From Roseivirga pacifica (GTDB lineage: Bacteria; Bacteroidota; Bacteroidia; Cytophagales; Cyclobacteriaceae): 64,000 nucleotides of DNA. Below are positions 24,943 to 34,511 of the stretch, one piece after another (position 1 is the first letter of the stretch; every line of letters starts with the position of its first letter). The translations under genes and the position numbers were made by a program. The DNA lies in contig NZ_FOIR01000006.1 of NCBI RefSeq assembly GCF_900111145.1, forward strand, positions 62,001 to 126,000. The letters are read 5' to 3'. The notes beneath the pieces are model-generated. The model was not told the DNA's origin. It saw nothing but the letters and a program-made list of their open reading frames with translations, and searched no databases.

Positions 24943-25716
24943 ATGTCGATTAGAGATAGAAAAACCCTTAAGTCATTATTCAAGAACGGTAGCCTTCCTA
25001 CGGAGAGCAACTTTGAGGATATTATTGACTCTTCGATCAACAAGATTGATGACGGGCTTTCTAAATCGATGGAAGACGGGCTAATGCTTTCTCCTATCGG
25101 AGATGCAAAAAAAGTGCTCTCTATCTTCTATAAAATAACCGATAGTGACCCAGAATGGTCCATTAACCTTGAAGAGAAAAAAGTAAAAGAAAGCCTGAAC
25201 AGGCAGCTCAGTTTTACTCATGAAGGGCTAAAGAAACCTTTACTCACGCTAACCAACGAAGGCAAAGTAGGCATCAATAATGACCAGCCCCAAACCACAC
25301 TCGATGTTGATGGTTTTGTAGGCTCGAAAGGCCGTTTAGGCACAGCAGCCGAAAAATCTACAGCACCGGCAGATGGTAAATGGCACACCATTGTTGGTGG
25401 CCTTAACCACTGTAATGTTTTTGAGGTAATTGCCCGAACAGGCATTCACAAGTCGGGTAAGCATGCGCTAATTCATGCCATTGCTTCCAGCGCATATGGC
25501 AACTCGCATCACCGCATAAAAAGGCTCAACACCCGCTTCAGCTTATGGCGACCAATCAAGATCAAACTGAGGTGGGTTGGCACTACATACAACTATGCCT
25601 TGCAAATTAGAACCACCCAAAACTTGGGTAAAGGTGTAAAGATCAAATACTTCATTACTCAATTGTGGAATGATGAAGAAATGGGAATTCCTGAGCATTA
25701 CATGAAAACGAAATAA
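24943..25716 (+). CDS. eCIS tail-fibre-like or baseplate accessory protein
   Basis: 257 residues; ATG 24943 is preferred over an overlapping upstream TTG because AAAAGGAAAA lies just before it. The N-terminal ~60 residues (RDRKTLKSLFKNGSLPTESNFEDIIDSSINKIDDG) are a conserved start of these proteins. The middle has NEGKVGINNDQPQTTLDVDGFVGSKGRLG, a type of repeat seen in trimeric fibre proteins. The C-terminal domain (ADGKWHTIVGGLNHCNVFEVIARTG) is beta-rich. It sits between the two large wedge genes, as fibre-like genes do in such loci. Receptor-binding is inference. Confidence 0.75.
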   Translation: MSIRDRKTLKSLFKNGSLPTESNFEDIIDSSINKIDDGLSKSMEDGLMLSPIGDAKKVLSIFYKITDSDPEWSINLEEKKVKESLNRQLSFTHEGLKKPLLTLTNEGKVGINNDQPQTTLDVDGFVGSKGRLGTAAEKSTAPADGKWHTIVGGLNHCNVFEVIARTGIHKSGKHALIHAIASSAYGNSHHRIKRLNTRFSLWRPIKIKLRWVGTTYNYALQIRTTQNLGKGVKIKYFITQLWNDEEMGIPEHYMKTK

Positions 25717-25719
25717 CGA

Positions 25720-28700
25720 ATGGCCAGCCCAAAGACCATATCGAAAAATGAGGAAGTACCTGAAGCATTAGACTTTCAATTCTTAAAGTCCAAAGGGCTC
25801 GACTTTATTCAAGAACTAGCTGGAGAAAACTGGACAGACTTCAACGCACACGACCCTGGAATTACCATCTTGGAGCAGCTGGCATACGGCCTTACTGAGC
25901 TTGGCTATCGCAGCAACCTCGACTTTGTAGACCTACTCGCTTCTCAACAAAAGGCCCGAAAAGGGAAGCCGAAAAAGGACACTTTCTACACAGCAGCCCA
26001 AATTCTTCCTTCCAACCCGCTTACAACTAAAGACTATCGTAAACTCATTATCGACAGGGTTAAAGGCGTAAGAAATATCTGGATACTACCGCTTAACAGT
26101 TTTACGAGAAGAAAGAACATAAAAGGGCTTTACCTGGCCTTGTTAGAACCTGACTATGAATCTGGCATTGACCCTGAAACGACACAAGCACAGGTAAAAA
26201 AGCAGCTCAATTTACATAGCAATTTAGGTGAAGCATTTGAGGACGTAATCCTCCTCAAAAAGCAAGAAATCTATGTTCAAGCCAACATTGAGTTGGAAAG
26301 CAATGTGATCGCAGAAGCCGTTCATGCCAATATTATACTAGAGTTGGAACGGCTAATTACTCGGCCACTAAGGTTTTATTCGCTCAAAGAAATGCTCGAT
26401 AGAGGTTTTAATGTAAACCAGATCTTTGACGGCCCTCAGCTCAAAAACGGCTTTATTAACAATGACTTTTTAAGAGAAAAAGACAGCATTTTTTACAGCA
26501 ATCAACTGCTAAATGCCATTAGAAATATTGAAGGTGTGAAAGCTATAGAGCATTTTAACATCCTTATTGAGAAGCAGAACGAGGAAGGCAAAAACGAGTA
26601 CGTAGACTATTTTGACGAGCTCGCGAGCCAGACGGTTGATGAAGTTGTAGTAGTAAAGTGGAGTCATGCGGCAGCCTTAGGTTCTAAAATTTACAAAAAT
26701 GCTAACGACCACAACTTCTTCTCTTATGCAAAAGATGGCGTGCACATTCACCTCTATCAAAAAGAGGTAGATAGATACTTAAAAGCACTCAAAGCCAAAG
26801 TAAAGCTGAGATTTACACAAAAACACGAGCACAATTACGATTTTGAAGTTCCAAAGGGCGAGCCTTTCGAAATAGAGCAGTATCATTCCATACAACATCA
26901 TTTCCCAAAAGTATATGGTCTTTCAAAAGATGGAATTCCTGAGAAAGCCAGCGCCACACGAAAAGCCCAGATCTATCAGCTAAAGGCTTACCTGATCTTT
27001 TTTGAGCAAATAATGACCAACTATTTAGCTCAATTATCAAGGTTCAATGAGCTGTTTTCGCTCGACAAAAAGCTCAAGAAAAGCTACTTCACACAGGTAC
27101 CAACAGATATTCCACAACTGTACAAAGTGGTCGGCCAACTTGAAAAAAGCCCCACTGAAGATTTTGAGCAATCCTTTAATAAAGTTGTTAAACAAATAAT
27201 GGCTGAGTTGGACAGCTTTTATCATCGAAGAAAGAACTTCTTAGCGCATCTGTTGGCAAGGTTTGGAGACGACACCATGGAGTTTTCACCTGAGAAATTC
27301 AACTACTACTTCGATCGTGATACACACCGACAACACACGATTAACAACTGGATCAACATTCTTGAAAACTACCCTCACCTGAGTGGAGACAAGGCCAGAT
27401 CCTTCGACCATACAAGCCCGCTTTGGCGAGAAGACGCAGAGCTCAAAAACGGTTCTCCCAACATCTCTGTCTTAGAAAAAAGAGTGCGTTTAACGCTAGG
27501 GTTACCCTTGGAAGTAAAGAGAATTGCCACAAATCTAAATGAACAGGTTCGATTCGATAAGAAATTCCCCAGCTCCACATCTGAAATCGCAAAGCAACAT
27601 CCTGAATACGAGCTTCAGCCTTTTTCTCGCTTATCTGTAGCACTTTTTGAAAACGAAATTGATGCTGAAGAAACCGTCAAAAAGACTTCTTTAAAGCATA
27701 TTGAAATAGACGAAGATCTTTTTAGAAGAGGAATTTGGGAGGACAACCTAAGGATTATTCGCTCCCCAAAAACCAAAAACACCTACTTGCTGCTTTTCAA
27801 GATGAAAGAGGAGCAGGAGCACCTGCATGATACACACAAACATAAAGACGCGCTCGAAAAAGACCTGAGGGAGTACGTTAACTCCATGAACGTTGCTGAA
27901 GAGCAACAAAAGGTGGAAATACTCTTAAAATCTTCGGGAAAACCGCTCTATGTTTTTGAGTTTAAAATAGATGAGAACGGACGGAAAGCGCAAAAGCATA
28001 ACGGAATTTATAGGGTGCTAGCCACGTATCGGTCTTACGATAACGCTCATCAAGCTGCAGAAAATCTCAAGCAAAAACTGGTAAAAATGAACTTGGGAAG
28101 CGAAGGGTTTTATGTCTTAGACCACATTCTTCTTCGCCCAAGAGATAAAAAGGTAAGAGTAAACATTTTACTGAATGATCCCAGCGCTGACTGGTCCTTT
28201 AGGTTAACAAAAGCCCATAAACTTACGGGCATTGAAAAAGGCATTAGGAAAGACATCCGTTTATTAAGAAGCCTTTCGCCCACTTACGAACTCAGCAGAA
28301 GAGGGCAACGGATAATTGTTTGGAAAGATGGAGACCGTACAATTGGCCGATGCAGCCAAAAGTACAATAGCCAACAAGAGGCCGAAATAAAGGCCAGAGA
28401 AATTCAGGCATTCTTCGGTCGCTTCTCCGATTTCGACATCTACGATCCTGAAAAAATCAAATTCAAACGAGAAGTTGAGAACAGCAACCACCCGCTGCAC
28501 CACTACTCTTTTACTATAACGGTATTCCTCAGTGGCTGGACTGCCCGCTTTAAAGATCCAGAGTTCAGAAACCTGGTGGAAATACTATTCCGCAAGAATA
28601 CTCCCGCGCATATCGGCATCAACTTCAAATGGCTCGGCTTGAATGACATGGTGCTATTTGAAAGCATGTACGATGATTGGCTATTCGAAAACAGAAAGTC

Positions 28701-28773
28701 ACAAATAGACTTTGATACGCTCAACCAGATTTCGGATAACCTACTGCACTTTGCCAAACGTAGCCCGAAATAG
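25720..28773 (+). CDS. Second large eCIS baseplate protein (Afp12-like)
   Basis: 1017 residues. The N-terminus FLKSKGLDFIQELAGENWTDFNAHDPGITILEQLAYGLTELGYR is the diagnostic block of Afp12/Pvc12-type and J-like wedge proteins. The middle includes the helical YQLKAYLIFFEQIMTNYLAQLSRFNELFS, and the C-terminus LVEILFRKNTPAHIGINFKWL is a conserved closing block. It pairs with the 1239-residue protein to form the wedge heterodimer. It starts three bases after the fibre-like gene and ends two bases before the tape-measure gene. Confidence 0.9.
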   Translation: MASPKTISKNEEVPEALDFQFLKSKGLDFIQELAGENWTDFNAHDPGITILEQLAYGLTELGYRSNLDFVDLLASQQKARKGKPKKDTFYTAAQILPSNPLTTKDYRKLIIDRVKGVRNIWILPLNSFTRRKNIKGLYLALLEPDYESGIDPETTQAQVKKQLNLHSNLGEAFEDVILLKKQEIYVQANIELESNVIAEAVHANIILELERLITRPLRFYSLKEMLDRGFNVNQIFDGPQLKNGFINNDFLREKDSIFYSNQLLNAIRNIEGVKAIEHFNILIEKQNEEGKNEYVDYFDELASQTVDEVVVVKWSHAAALGSKIYKNANDHNFFSYAKDGVHIHLYQKEVDRYLKALKAKVKLRFTQKHEHNYDFEVPKGEPFEIEQYHSIQHHFPKVYGLSKDGIPEKASATRKAQIYQLKAYLIFFEQIMTNYLAQLSRFNELFSLDKKLKKSYFTQVPTDIPQLYKVVGQLEKSPTEDFEQSFNKVVKQIMAELDSFYHRRKNFLAHLLARFGDDTMEFSPEKFNYYFDRDTHRQHTINNWINILENYPHLSGDKARSFDHTSPLWREDAELKNGSPNISVLEKRVRLTLGLPLEVKRIATNLNEQVRFDKKFPSSTSEIAKQHPEYELQPFSRLSVALFENEIDAEETVKKTSLKHIEIDEDLFRRGIWEDNLRIIRSPKTKNTYLLLFKMKEEQEHLHDTHKHKDALEKDLREYVNSMNVAEEQQKVEILLKSSGKPLYVFEFKIDENGRKAQKHNGIYRVLATYRSYDNAHQAAENLKQKLVKMNLGSEGFYVLDHILLRPRDKKVRVNILLNDPSADWSFRLTKAHKLTGIEKGIRKDIRLLRSLSPTYELSRRGQRIIVWKDGDRTIGRCSQKYNSQQEAEIKAREIQAFFGRFSDFDIYDPEKIKFKREVENSNHPLHHYSFTITVFLSGWTARFKDPEFRNLVEILFRKNTPAHIGINFKWLGLNDMVLFESMYDDWLFENRKSQIDFDTLNQISDNLLHFAKRSPK

Positions 28774-28775
28774 TT

Positions 28776-31700
28776 ATGGAGCAGTCGCACGTTATCCAAA
28801 AGCAGGTTTTTCAGATAAGCTATTCAGATCAATCGCGGGCTAAACAACTTCAAGATCGAATCAGTGCAATCGCCTCGCATTCCCTGCAGCAAGCAATAGA
28901 AGCTGTTTTGGAGAAGTACGACAAGGACAAGCTCAATATTCGCTTCGATGAAATCACCTTGAACCTTGGCGGAATTCCAGAGGCTGAGCTAGAGTTTGAA
29001 ATTCCGAAAAGGGTTAAGGAAGGTTTATCTGAATACCTGCGTTACCAGTTTTCTCAATTAGAAAGTGGACAGAAAAAGGAGATACTAAAAAGTGATGAGA
29101 TTGATCAAATAGAACTGCTCACCTATTTTTTACACTACGGTGTATTGCCTTGGTGGGGAAAGACACATACCAGATTCTCCCCTAAACAACTGATCGAATT
29201 GCTAAGCAAAAGCAACCCCAATGCGTTGGCTCAGTTGCTCAAGCAGCATAAAGGAGCTAAGCATTTCATCCAACGGCTAGTCATTAATGCCAGCGATGCC
29301 TCCATTTACAAACTCATAGAAAAGCTCTCTCCTGCCGAAGCCAAAATTGTTATCGAGATCGGTAAAGACACCATTAAGCTCAATGAAGAAAAGCAGGCAA
29401 TTAGAACCTCGCGAACCAACTTTCGTCATAAGGTTTGGGAATTCATTCTGACCTATTTGCTCAACGACAGAGGTTCCTATTTTAACACCAAAGACTTTGT
29501 TCACTCATTGCTATTCAAGCTAGCGGGGCACTTTAACATTGAGTTTGTAAGCTTACTGCAGCAGTTTCAGTCGGCCATTACAGCCATTAAACTCCCTCCG
29601 AACAAAAGGCAACACCTTGCTTCTATTATTCAAGAAATCTATACAGAAGAAGTAGCAGGGTCGAAAAAGGTAGCGCCAGACCAACAGACAAAAGCCAACT
29701 ATATGTCCTCTCATGAGCTTTTGACAGTTTTATCAAACGGTAAGCTGCCAACAGATCGAAAAAAATTACGCGCTATTGAATCAGCTTTGAATGCGCAATT
29801 GGAGAAAGAAAACCGCGAGCTTAACCTAGCAATCAGAAGACAAGCACTTAACAAAGACTTCAGAACGTGGCTAAAGCAATTCAAACTGACCAAGTCTTCG
29901 CAACAAAAACTAGCGCAACTTCTACCCAAAGAGGCAACCATTCGGCAAAGACAAAAAAAGCTTATCGCAGCACTTTGGGATTACCTAACAACAGGTCAGC
30001 TATTACCGGCTCATGGCGGTTTCAGCAAAACCAATTTACTCCACCAACTCAAAGAACAGCTTGACTCCGGTTCTAAAGATTTAAGCCTCTTCATTATTAA
30101 ACACGGAAAGAGCTATGCCTTTAGAAAACGACTTATCGACTTTCTAGATGAGGCGTATATCAAAAAAGTGATTGTAGCTATTGAGCCCAATGACGCCCCT
30201 GTAATATTTGAAGTTGCCGATAAACTGGAGGAAATAAGAGCACAAAAAACAGTGCCCATAAGTGCGAACGCTAGTACGTTCAGAAAGCTTAAATGGGAGT
30301 TTATTCTTTCTGCCTTACTAGTAGATCGAGGTTCGCGATTTAACTTAAAATCGTTTGTGAAAAGTACGCTCCAAAACTTAGCGGCTCACTTCAATATCAA
30401 TATTCAAGATTTTATTCACCACGCACTCATACACCTCAAGCAGACCGAAAAATCAATTAAGTCGAGTGATTTGGCGGTTGTTCTCCAAGCTCTTCAACAA
30501 GAAGAATTGACTGCCGAAAGGCGAAAAAACGAAGCAGTAAGCACACAACTTATTGAACAAGTTAGGTTTAACTGGGTGCAACATGTTGTAAGCCGCTTGA
30601 CCAACCCATGGTGGGCCGCAGAGCATAAGCTAGGACTCTCTGGCTTTGAAAACATCTTTCTAAAGATTAGCAAGACACACACCGTAAAACTTCGTCAGCT
30701 ATTGTTGGCGCAATTAACGATGAGTCACAAGCGAAAATTCATGCTTTCCATGCTATCTGAGCCGGCAAAAATCCGCATGATTGAAGTTGTACAACCCAAG
30801 TCGTCAACGGCCATTAAGTTTTATATAAAAGCCCTAGAAAAACTCGAAAGTGAGCAGGCCACTAAATCGGAAAGCCTAACGCTACAAAAATGGGATGTGA
30901 TCATTTATTCATTAGTGAGCGATAGAGGTTCCTTCTTCAATCTCAAATCATTTATAATGACTACCCTGCACAAATTATCGCATCACTTTAATATTGATTT
31001 CGAGACCCTTTTCACCAGCTTTATTTCTATTGGCTCAAGCTTAAAGGTACCGGAAACCAACGAATTCAAACGCGCTATTCTAGAGTTGCAAGACACCTTC
31101 AACAACACCAAAAAAGCAACGAAAAATCAGCCCTATCAATCACAAAAATCAATTACGATACTCGAAGCCTTGGCTCCTTCCTTCAAAAAACACACATCGA
31201 TAGAAAGCTGGTTAGCGGCCAATGAGCCGATAGATACCAAGTCATTAATCAAGCTGATAAAACAAGCAGGCTATACCGAGCGCAGTTTTGCAAAACTTAT
31301 ACAGGCCGCAGGGTTAGAAACACAAAAGCTGCTACAGCAATTATTGACCAATCAAGCCTTAGAGTTCTTAAACAGTTATTTAGCCAAACTTCCACATGCT
31401 ATATCATCAAATACAAAAGGTGATTCAATTGCAGAACTAAACGCTTTCATTGAGGCAACCTTCAAGAATGGGCAATGGGCATTCACTTATAAAAAATCAC
31501 TGGTCAAAGAGCTTGAAAGCACACAGCTAAATGCAGAAAAACTCATCCAGCTTTTCAGGCAAAAAGGCCTATCCGCTGAACGCTTATTTATGATTTTCAA
31601 ACAGTTTAGCCCAAATGAACAGCAATTACTTCTTAAGCGCCTCACAACTAAAGAAAGCATGTTCATGGAGGCTTATCATCACGATTTAATTGTACTCCTA

Positions 31701-32540
31701 AAGCACTATAAAAATATAGACAGAATGCGTATTCAGCAGATCATCCATGCATTTAGTCTCAGCTACCTAATCTCTTCTAAACACATTAACAAACACGACT
31801 ATTTTAGTGCTCTTCTATCCGCAATCTCTAGTCACCTTGGTTTCGATTTAAAGCAAAGCAAGCAAGCATTGGACGAGCTACTGAATGAATTAAAGCAGGA
31901 AATGAAAAGCACTCTCCCGCTTTCTTGGGCAAAGCTCCATCAAGCTAAAAGTTCAGTCAAAAACGAAAATGAATCGACCGTTCAAAACGCGCTAGAAAGA
32001 AATGAAAGTAAAAACTCTGAGGAAGAAGATGACGATCAAGACAAAGGAGTACTTGTTCATAATGCCGGGCTGGTAATTCTATGGCCTTTCGTTACCCAGT
32101 ATTTTCAAATGCTGAATCTGCTAGAAGAAAACAGTTTCAAAACGCCTGAAGATGCGGTCAAAGGTGTTCATCTTCTCCATTATTTGGCAACGGGGCAAGA
32201 CGAGCCGCTGGAATACGAACTGTACCTCAACAAGCTTTTGTGCGGCATAGCACCAGGCACTCCAATAGCAACCGACTTGGGGCTTACCAAGCAAGAAAAA
32301 GAGCTTTCAGAAAGCCTTTTAAATGGTGCCATTGGCAACTGGCCTAACATGAAAGACACCTCGCCTCAAGCCTTGCGTGAAAGCTTTTTGCAAAGGTCGG
32401 GCATTGTTGAAATTAAGTACGACAGCATAGAGCTTCGCGTAGAAAAGAAAACCCTAGATGTGCTGCTCGACTCAATGCCATGGGGTTACTCGGTAATAAA
32501 ATTTCCTTGGACAAAGAAACCAATTCATGTAACATGGTAA
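28776..32540 (+). CDS. eCIS tape measure protein with internal repeats
   Basis: 1254 residues. The N-terminus HVIQKQVFQISYSDQSRAKQLQDRISAIA with DEITLNLGGIPEAELE, and the C-terminus VHNAGLVILWPFVTQYFQMLNLLEE with VKGVHLLHYLATGQDEPLEYE, are the two conserved blocks of the CIS tape-measure family (Pfam CIS_TMP). Between them at least three copies of a W-E-F-I-L-x5-DRGS-x-FN-x-K-x-F...HFNI unit begin near bases 29430, 30295 and 30890, with a weaker fourth near 31740. It probably sets tube length and occupies the lumen before loading. Its stop overlaps the ATPase start (TAATG). Confidence 0.88.
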   Translation: MEQSHVIQKQVFQISYSDQSRAKQLQDRISAIASHSLQQAIEAVLEKYDKDKLNIRFDEITLNLGGIPEAELEFEIPKRVKEGLSEYLRYQFSQLESGQKKEILKSDEIDQIELLTYFLHYGVLPWWGKTHTRFSPKQLIELLSKSNPNALAQLLKQHKGAKHFIQRLVINASDASIYKLIEKLSPAEAKIVIEIGKDTIKLNEEKQAIRTSRTNFRHKVWEFILTYLLNDRGSYFNTKDFVHSLLFKLAGHFNIEFVSLLQQFQSAITAIKLPPNKRQHLASIIQEIYTEEVAGSKKVAPDQQTKANYMSSHELLTVLSNGKLPTDRKKLRAIESALNAQLEKENRELNLAIRRQALNKDFRTWLKQFKLTKSSQQKLAQLLPKEATIRQRQKKLIAALWDYLTTGQLLPAHGGFSKTNLLHQLKEQLDSGSKDLSLFIIKHGKSYAFRKRLIDFLDEAYIKKVIVAIEPNDAPVIFEVADKLEEIRAQKTVPISANASTFRKLKWEFILSALLVDRGSRFNLKSFVKSTLQNLAAHFNINIQDFIHHALIHLKQTEKSIKSSDLAVVLQALQQEELTAERRKNEAVSTQLIEQVRFNWVQHVVSRLTNPWWAAEHKLGLSGFENIFLKISKTHTVKLRQLLLAQLTMSHKRKFMLSMLSEPAKIRMIEVVQPKSSTAIKFYIKALEKLESEQATKSESLTLQKWDVIIYSLVSDRGSFFNLKSFIMTTLHKLSHHFNIDFETLFTSFISIGSSLKVPETNEFKRAILELQDTFNNTKKATKNQPYQSQKSITILEALAPSFKKHTSIESWLAANEPIDTKSLIKLIKQAGYTERSFAKLIQAAGLETQKLLQQLLTNQALEFLNSYLAKLPHAISSNTKGDSIAELNAFIEATFKNGQWAFTYKKSLVKELESTQLNAEKLIQLFRQKGLSAERLFMIFKQFSPNEQQLLLKRLTTKESMFMEAYHHDLIVLLKHYKNIDRMRIQQIIHAFSLSYLISSKHINKHDYFSALLSAISSHLGFDLKQSKQALDELLNELKQEMKSTLPLSWAKLHQAKSSVKNENESTVQNALERNESKNSEEEDDDQDKGVLVHNAGLVILWPFVTQYFQMLNLLEENSFKTPEDAVKGVHLLHYLATGQDEPLEYELYLNKLLCGIAPGTPIATDLGLTKQEKELSESLLNGAIGNWPNMKDTSPQALRESFLQRSGIVEIKYDSIELRVEKKTLDVLLDSMPWGYSVIKFPWTKKPIHVTW

Positions 32541-33889
32541 TGACACCAATCACAAAAAACGCCCAAACAATCAACCTAGAGCTCACTTGGTTCGAAGAGG
32601 TTTTGCACACTAGGCTGAACACCTATTTGAATGTTAACGCAGAACAAAAAAGCATTTACGACATTCCGCCTCCTGAATTAAATAAAGAAGACTCTTATTA
32701 CGGTGGCTTAGTAAGCTACTACAGCATGAGTTTTGCAGAGCGGATTGCACTCATTCTGGCGCTCATTCCTCATGTACGCCCCAATTTGTTAGATATCCTG
32801 TTTACCAAAAACGAAAGTCTGAACCGTGGTTACACAGAATTTGGAGGCATACACGGCAACTTCCATAGCGGTTTTATCCCAACTGGGGAAACCCTGGCTT
32901 TTGTACTGTCTGGCAACAACTTGGAAGAAAGGCTCAACCTCCTCAAACTGTTTAACCCAGAGCACTTTTTCTTCCGCCATGGCATTTTAAAAATGGAAAA
33001 AGGCCAGACCAACATGGATGAGCCTTTGCTTAGCAGTGTGCTGAAAATCTCAGACGAGTACCTTTCATTACTCACTATGGGCGAAGCATATCGCCCTGAA
33101 TATTCCACTCAATTTCCTGCCAAACGGATTGAAACAAAACTTAATTGGGAGGACTTGGTGCTAACTGACCATGTGCGGGAAGAGCTTGAAGATATTATTA
33201 CATGGATTAGGCACGGTAATACTCTAATGAATGATTGGGGTTTGGAAAAGCGGGTAAAGCAAGGCTATCGTGCCATGTTCTATGGCCCACCAGGCACTGG
33301 CAAAACCTTAACCGCTTGTCTTATTGGTAAGGCTTTGGGCATTGATACTTATCGGATTGACCTGTCTATGATCGTATCGAAATTTATTGGCGAAACAGAA
33401 AAGAACCTGGCCAACGTGTTCGATCAGGCTGAAAACAAAAACTGGATTCTGTTTTTTGATGAAGCAGATGCACTCTTCGGAAAAAGAACGAATACAACCT
33501 CTTCGAACGACAGACATGCAAACCAAGAGGTGGCTTATTTGCTGCAACGTATTGAAGACTTTGCGGGTATCACCATTCTTGCCAGTAATCTAAAGGGCAA
33601 TTTGGACGATGCTTTTGCTAGGCGATTTCAATCTATGATCTACTTTCCCGTTCCGGATAGAGAGCAGAGACTGCTACTTTGGGAGAAAGGTTTCAATGGC
33701 AAACTGCAAATAGATGATAAGATAGACTGGTTGAAAATTGCCGATGAATACGAGATCACGGGCGGTTCCATTACCAATGTATTGAGACATTGCTCCATAA
33801 AAGCTATTCAAAGAGACTCGAAAAAGGTGTTTATGAAGGACATTGTTTCGGGCATTAAAAAAGAACATCAAAAAGAAGGCAAAGCCTAA
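32540..33889 (+). CDS. eCIS AAA+ ATPase (Afp15-like)
   Basis: 449 residues from ATG 32540, chosen because it forms a TAATG overlap with the upstream gene; an ATG 60 bases earlier would overlap more. Walker A GPPGTGKT (~249-256), Walker B ILFFDEAD (~303-310), then DDAFARRFQSMIYFPVPDREQR for the sensor and arginine-finger region. The N-terminal ~200 residues are specific to this branch (SMSFAERIALILALIPHVRP). In Afp/PVC clusters this ATPase is needed for assembly or effector loading and is not part of the particle. Confidence 0.93.
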   Translation: MTPITKNAQTINLELTWFEEVLHTRLNTYLNVNAEQKSIYDIPPPELNKEDSYYGGLVSYYSMSFAERIALILALIPHVRPNLLDILFTKNESLNRGYTEFGGIHGNFHSGFIPTGETLAFVLSGNNLEERLNLLKLFNPEHFFFRHGILKMEKGQTNMDEPLLSSVLKISDEYLSLLTMGEAYRPEYSTQFPAKRIETKLNWEDLVLTDHVREELEDIITWIRHGNTLMNDWGLEKRVKQGYRAMFYGPPGTGKTLTACLIGKALGIDTYRIDLSMIVSKFIGETEKNLANVFDQAENKNWILFFDEADALFGKRTNTTSSNDRHANQEVAYLLQRIEDFAGITILASNLKGNLDDAFARRFQSMIYFPVPDREQRLLLWEKGFNGKLQIDDKIDWLKIADEYEITGGSITNVLRHCSIKAIQRDSKKVFMKDIVSGIKKEHQKEGKA

Positions 33890-33899
33890 ATCACAAACC

Positions 33900-34505
33900 A
33901 TGAACATCATTGAAAAAGCCAACATGCAGAGTTTTCACGAACACCGGCTCAATGAGTTTGGCGACCTTTCTGTAAAGTCTTTAGGCTGGAAAAACACCAT
34001 GAGCCAGCAAAAAAGGTTCGAAATACTCATTCAAATTGGTGACTTAAACGGCACGAATGTTCTTGACCTCGGTTGTGGTTATGGCGACTTAAAGCCTTTT
34101 TTGGACGAACACTTTGAAAACTTCACCTATATAGGTGTCGAACATATGCCTGAGTTTTTCAGAATTGCCCAAGAGAATTATGGCGACTTAAAGGACACCT
34201 ACTTTGTACAGGGCGATTTCTCGAAAATGACTTTTGAAGATGTAGATTATATCCTTGCCTCTGGAGCCTTAGGTTACAAATGCCAAAATGAAATCTATTA
34301 CTGGGAAACCATTGCGCACATGATCAAATCAGCGAATAAAGGAGTGGCTTTTAATATGCTGGATGAAACGAAATTCCCTGAACACAATCTGCTCAAAGCA
34401 CACAACAAAAGTAAGGTAGTGGATTTTTGCAGCAAGCTATGCAACCACGTTCAAGTGATAGACAACTACCTTGAAGACGATTTTACAGTCTTTGCGCTGA
34501 AATAA
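33900..34505 (+). CDS. Class I SAM-dependent methyltransferase at the eCIS operon end
   Basis: 201 residues from ATG 33900, ten bases after the ATPase stop; a longer overlapping frame start is not preferred. Motif I is VLDLGCGYGDLKPFLDE, motif II GVEHMPEFFRIAQEN, and the region after is LASGALGYKCQNEIYYW. Substrate unknown. It is tightly spaced with the ATPase, so co-transcribed with the eCIS genes, but methyltransferases are not a standard eCIS part. It converges on the DUF4157 gene with only six bases between stops. Confidence 0.85.
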   Translation: MNIIEKANMQSFHEHRLNEFGDLSVKSLGWKNTMSQQKRFEILIQIGDLNGTNVLDLGCGYGDLKPFLDEHFENFTYIGVEHMPEFFRIAQENYGDLKDTYFVQGDFSKMTFEDVDYILASGALGYKCQNEIYYWETIAHMIKSANKGVAFNMLDETKFPEHNLLKAHNKSKVVDFCSKLCNHVQVIDNYLEDDFTVFALK

Positions 34506-34511
34506 AAATAG

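Noticed and set aside
29405-31870. Tape-measure repeats as a CRISPR or DNA-level tandem repeat
   Set aside because: Similarity is at protein level only, units are hundreds of bases apart and diverged, inside a continuous coding frame.
13643-34505. Prophage or T6SS
   Set aside because: No capsid, portal, terminase, integrase or lysogeny genes are in the window, and no TssJ/L/M membrane complex, TssB/C pair or ClpV. LysM hub, Pvc16/DUF4255, CIS tape measure and Afp15-type ATPase point to eCIS.
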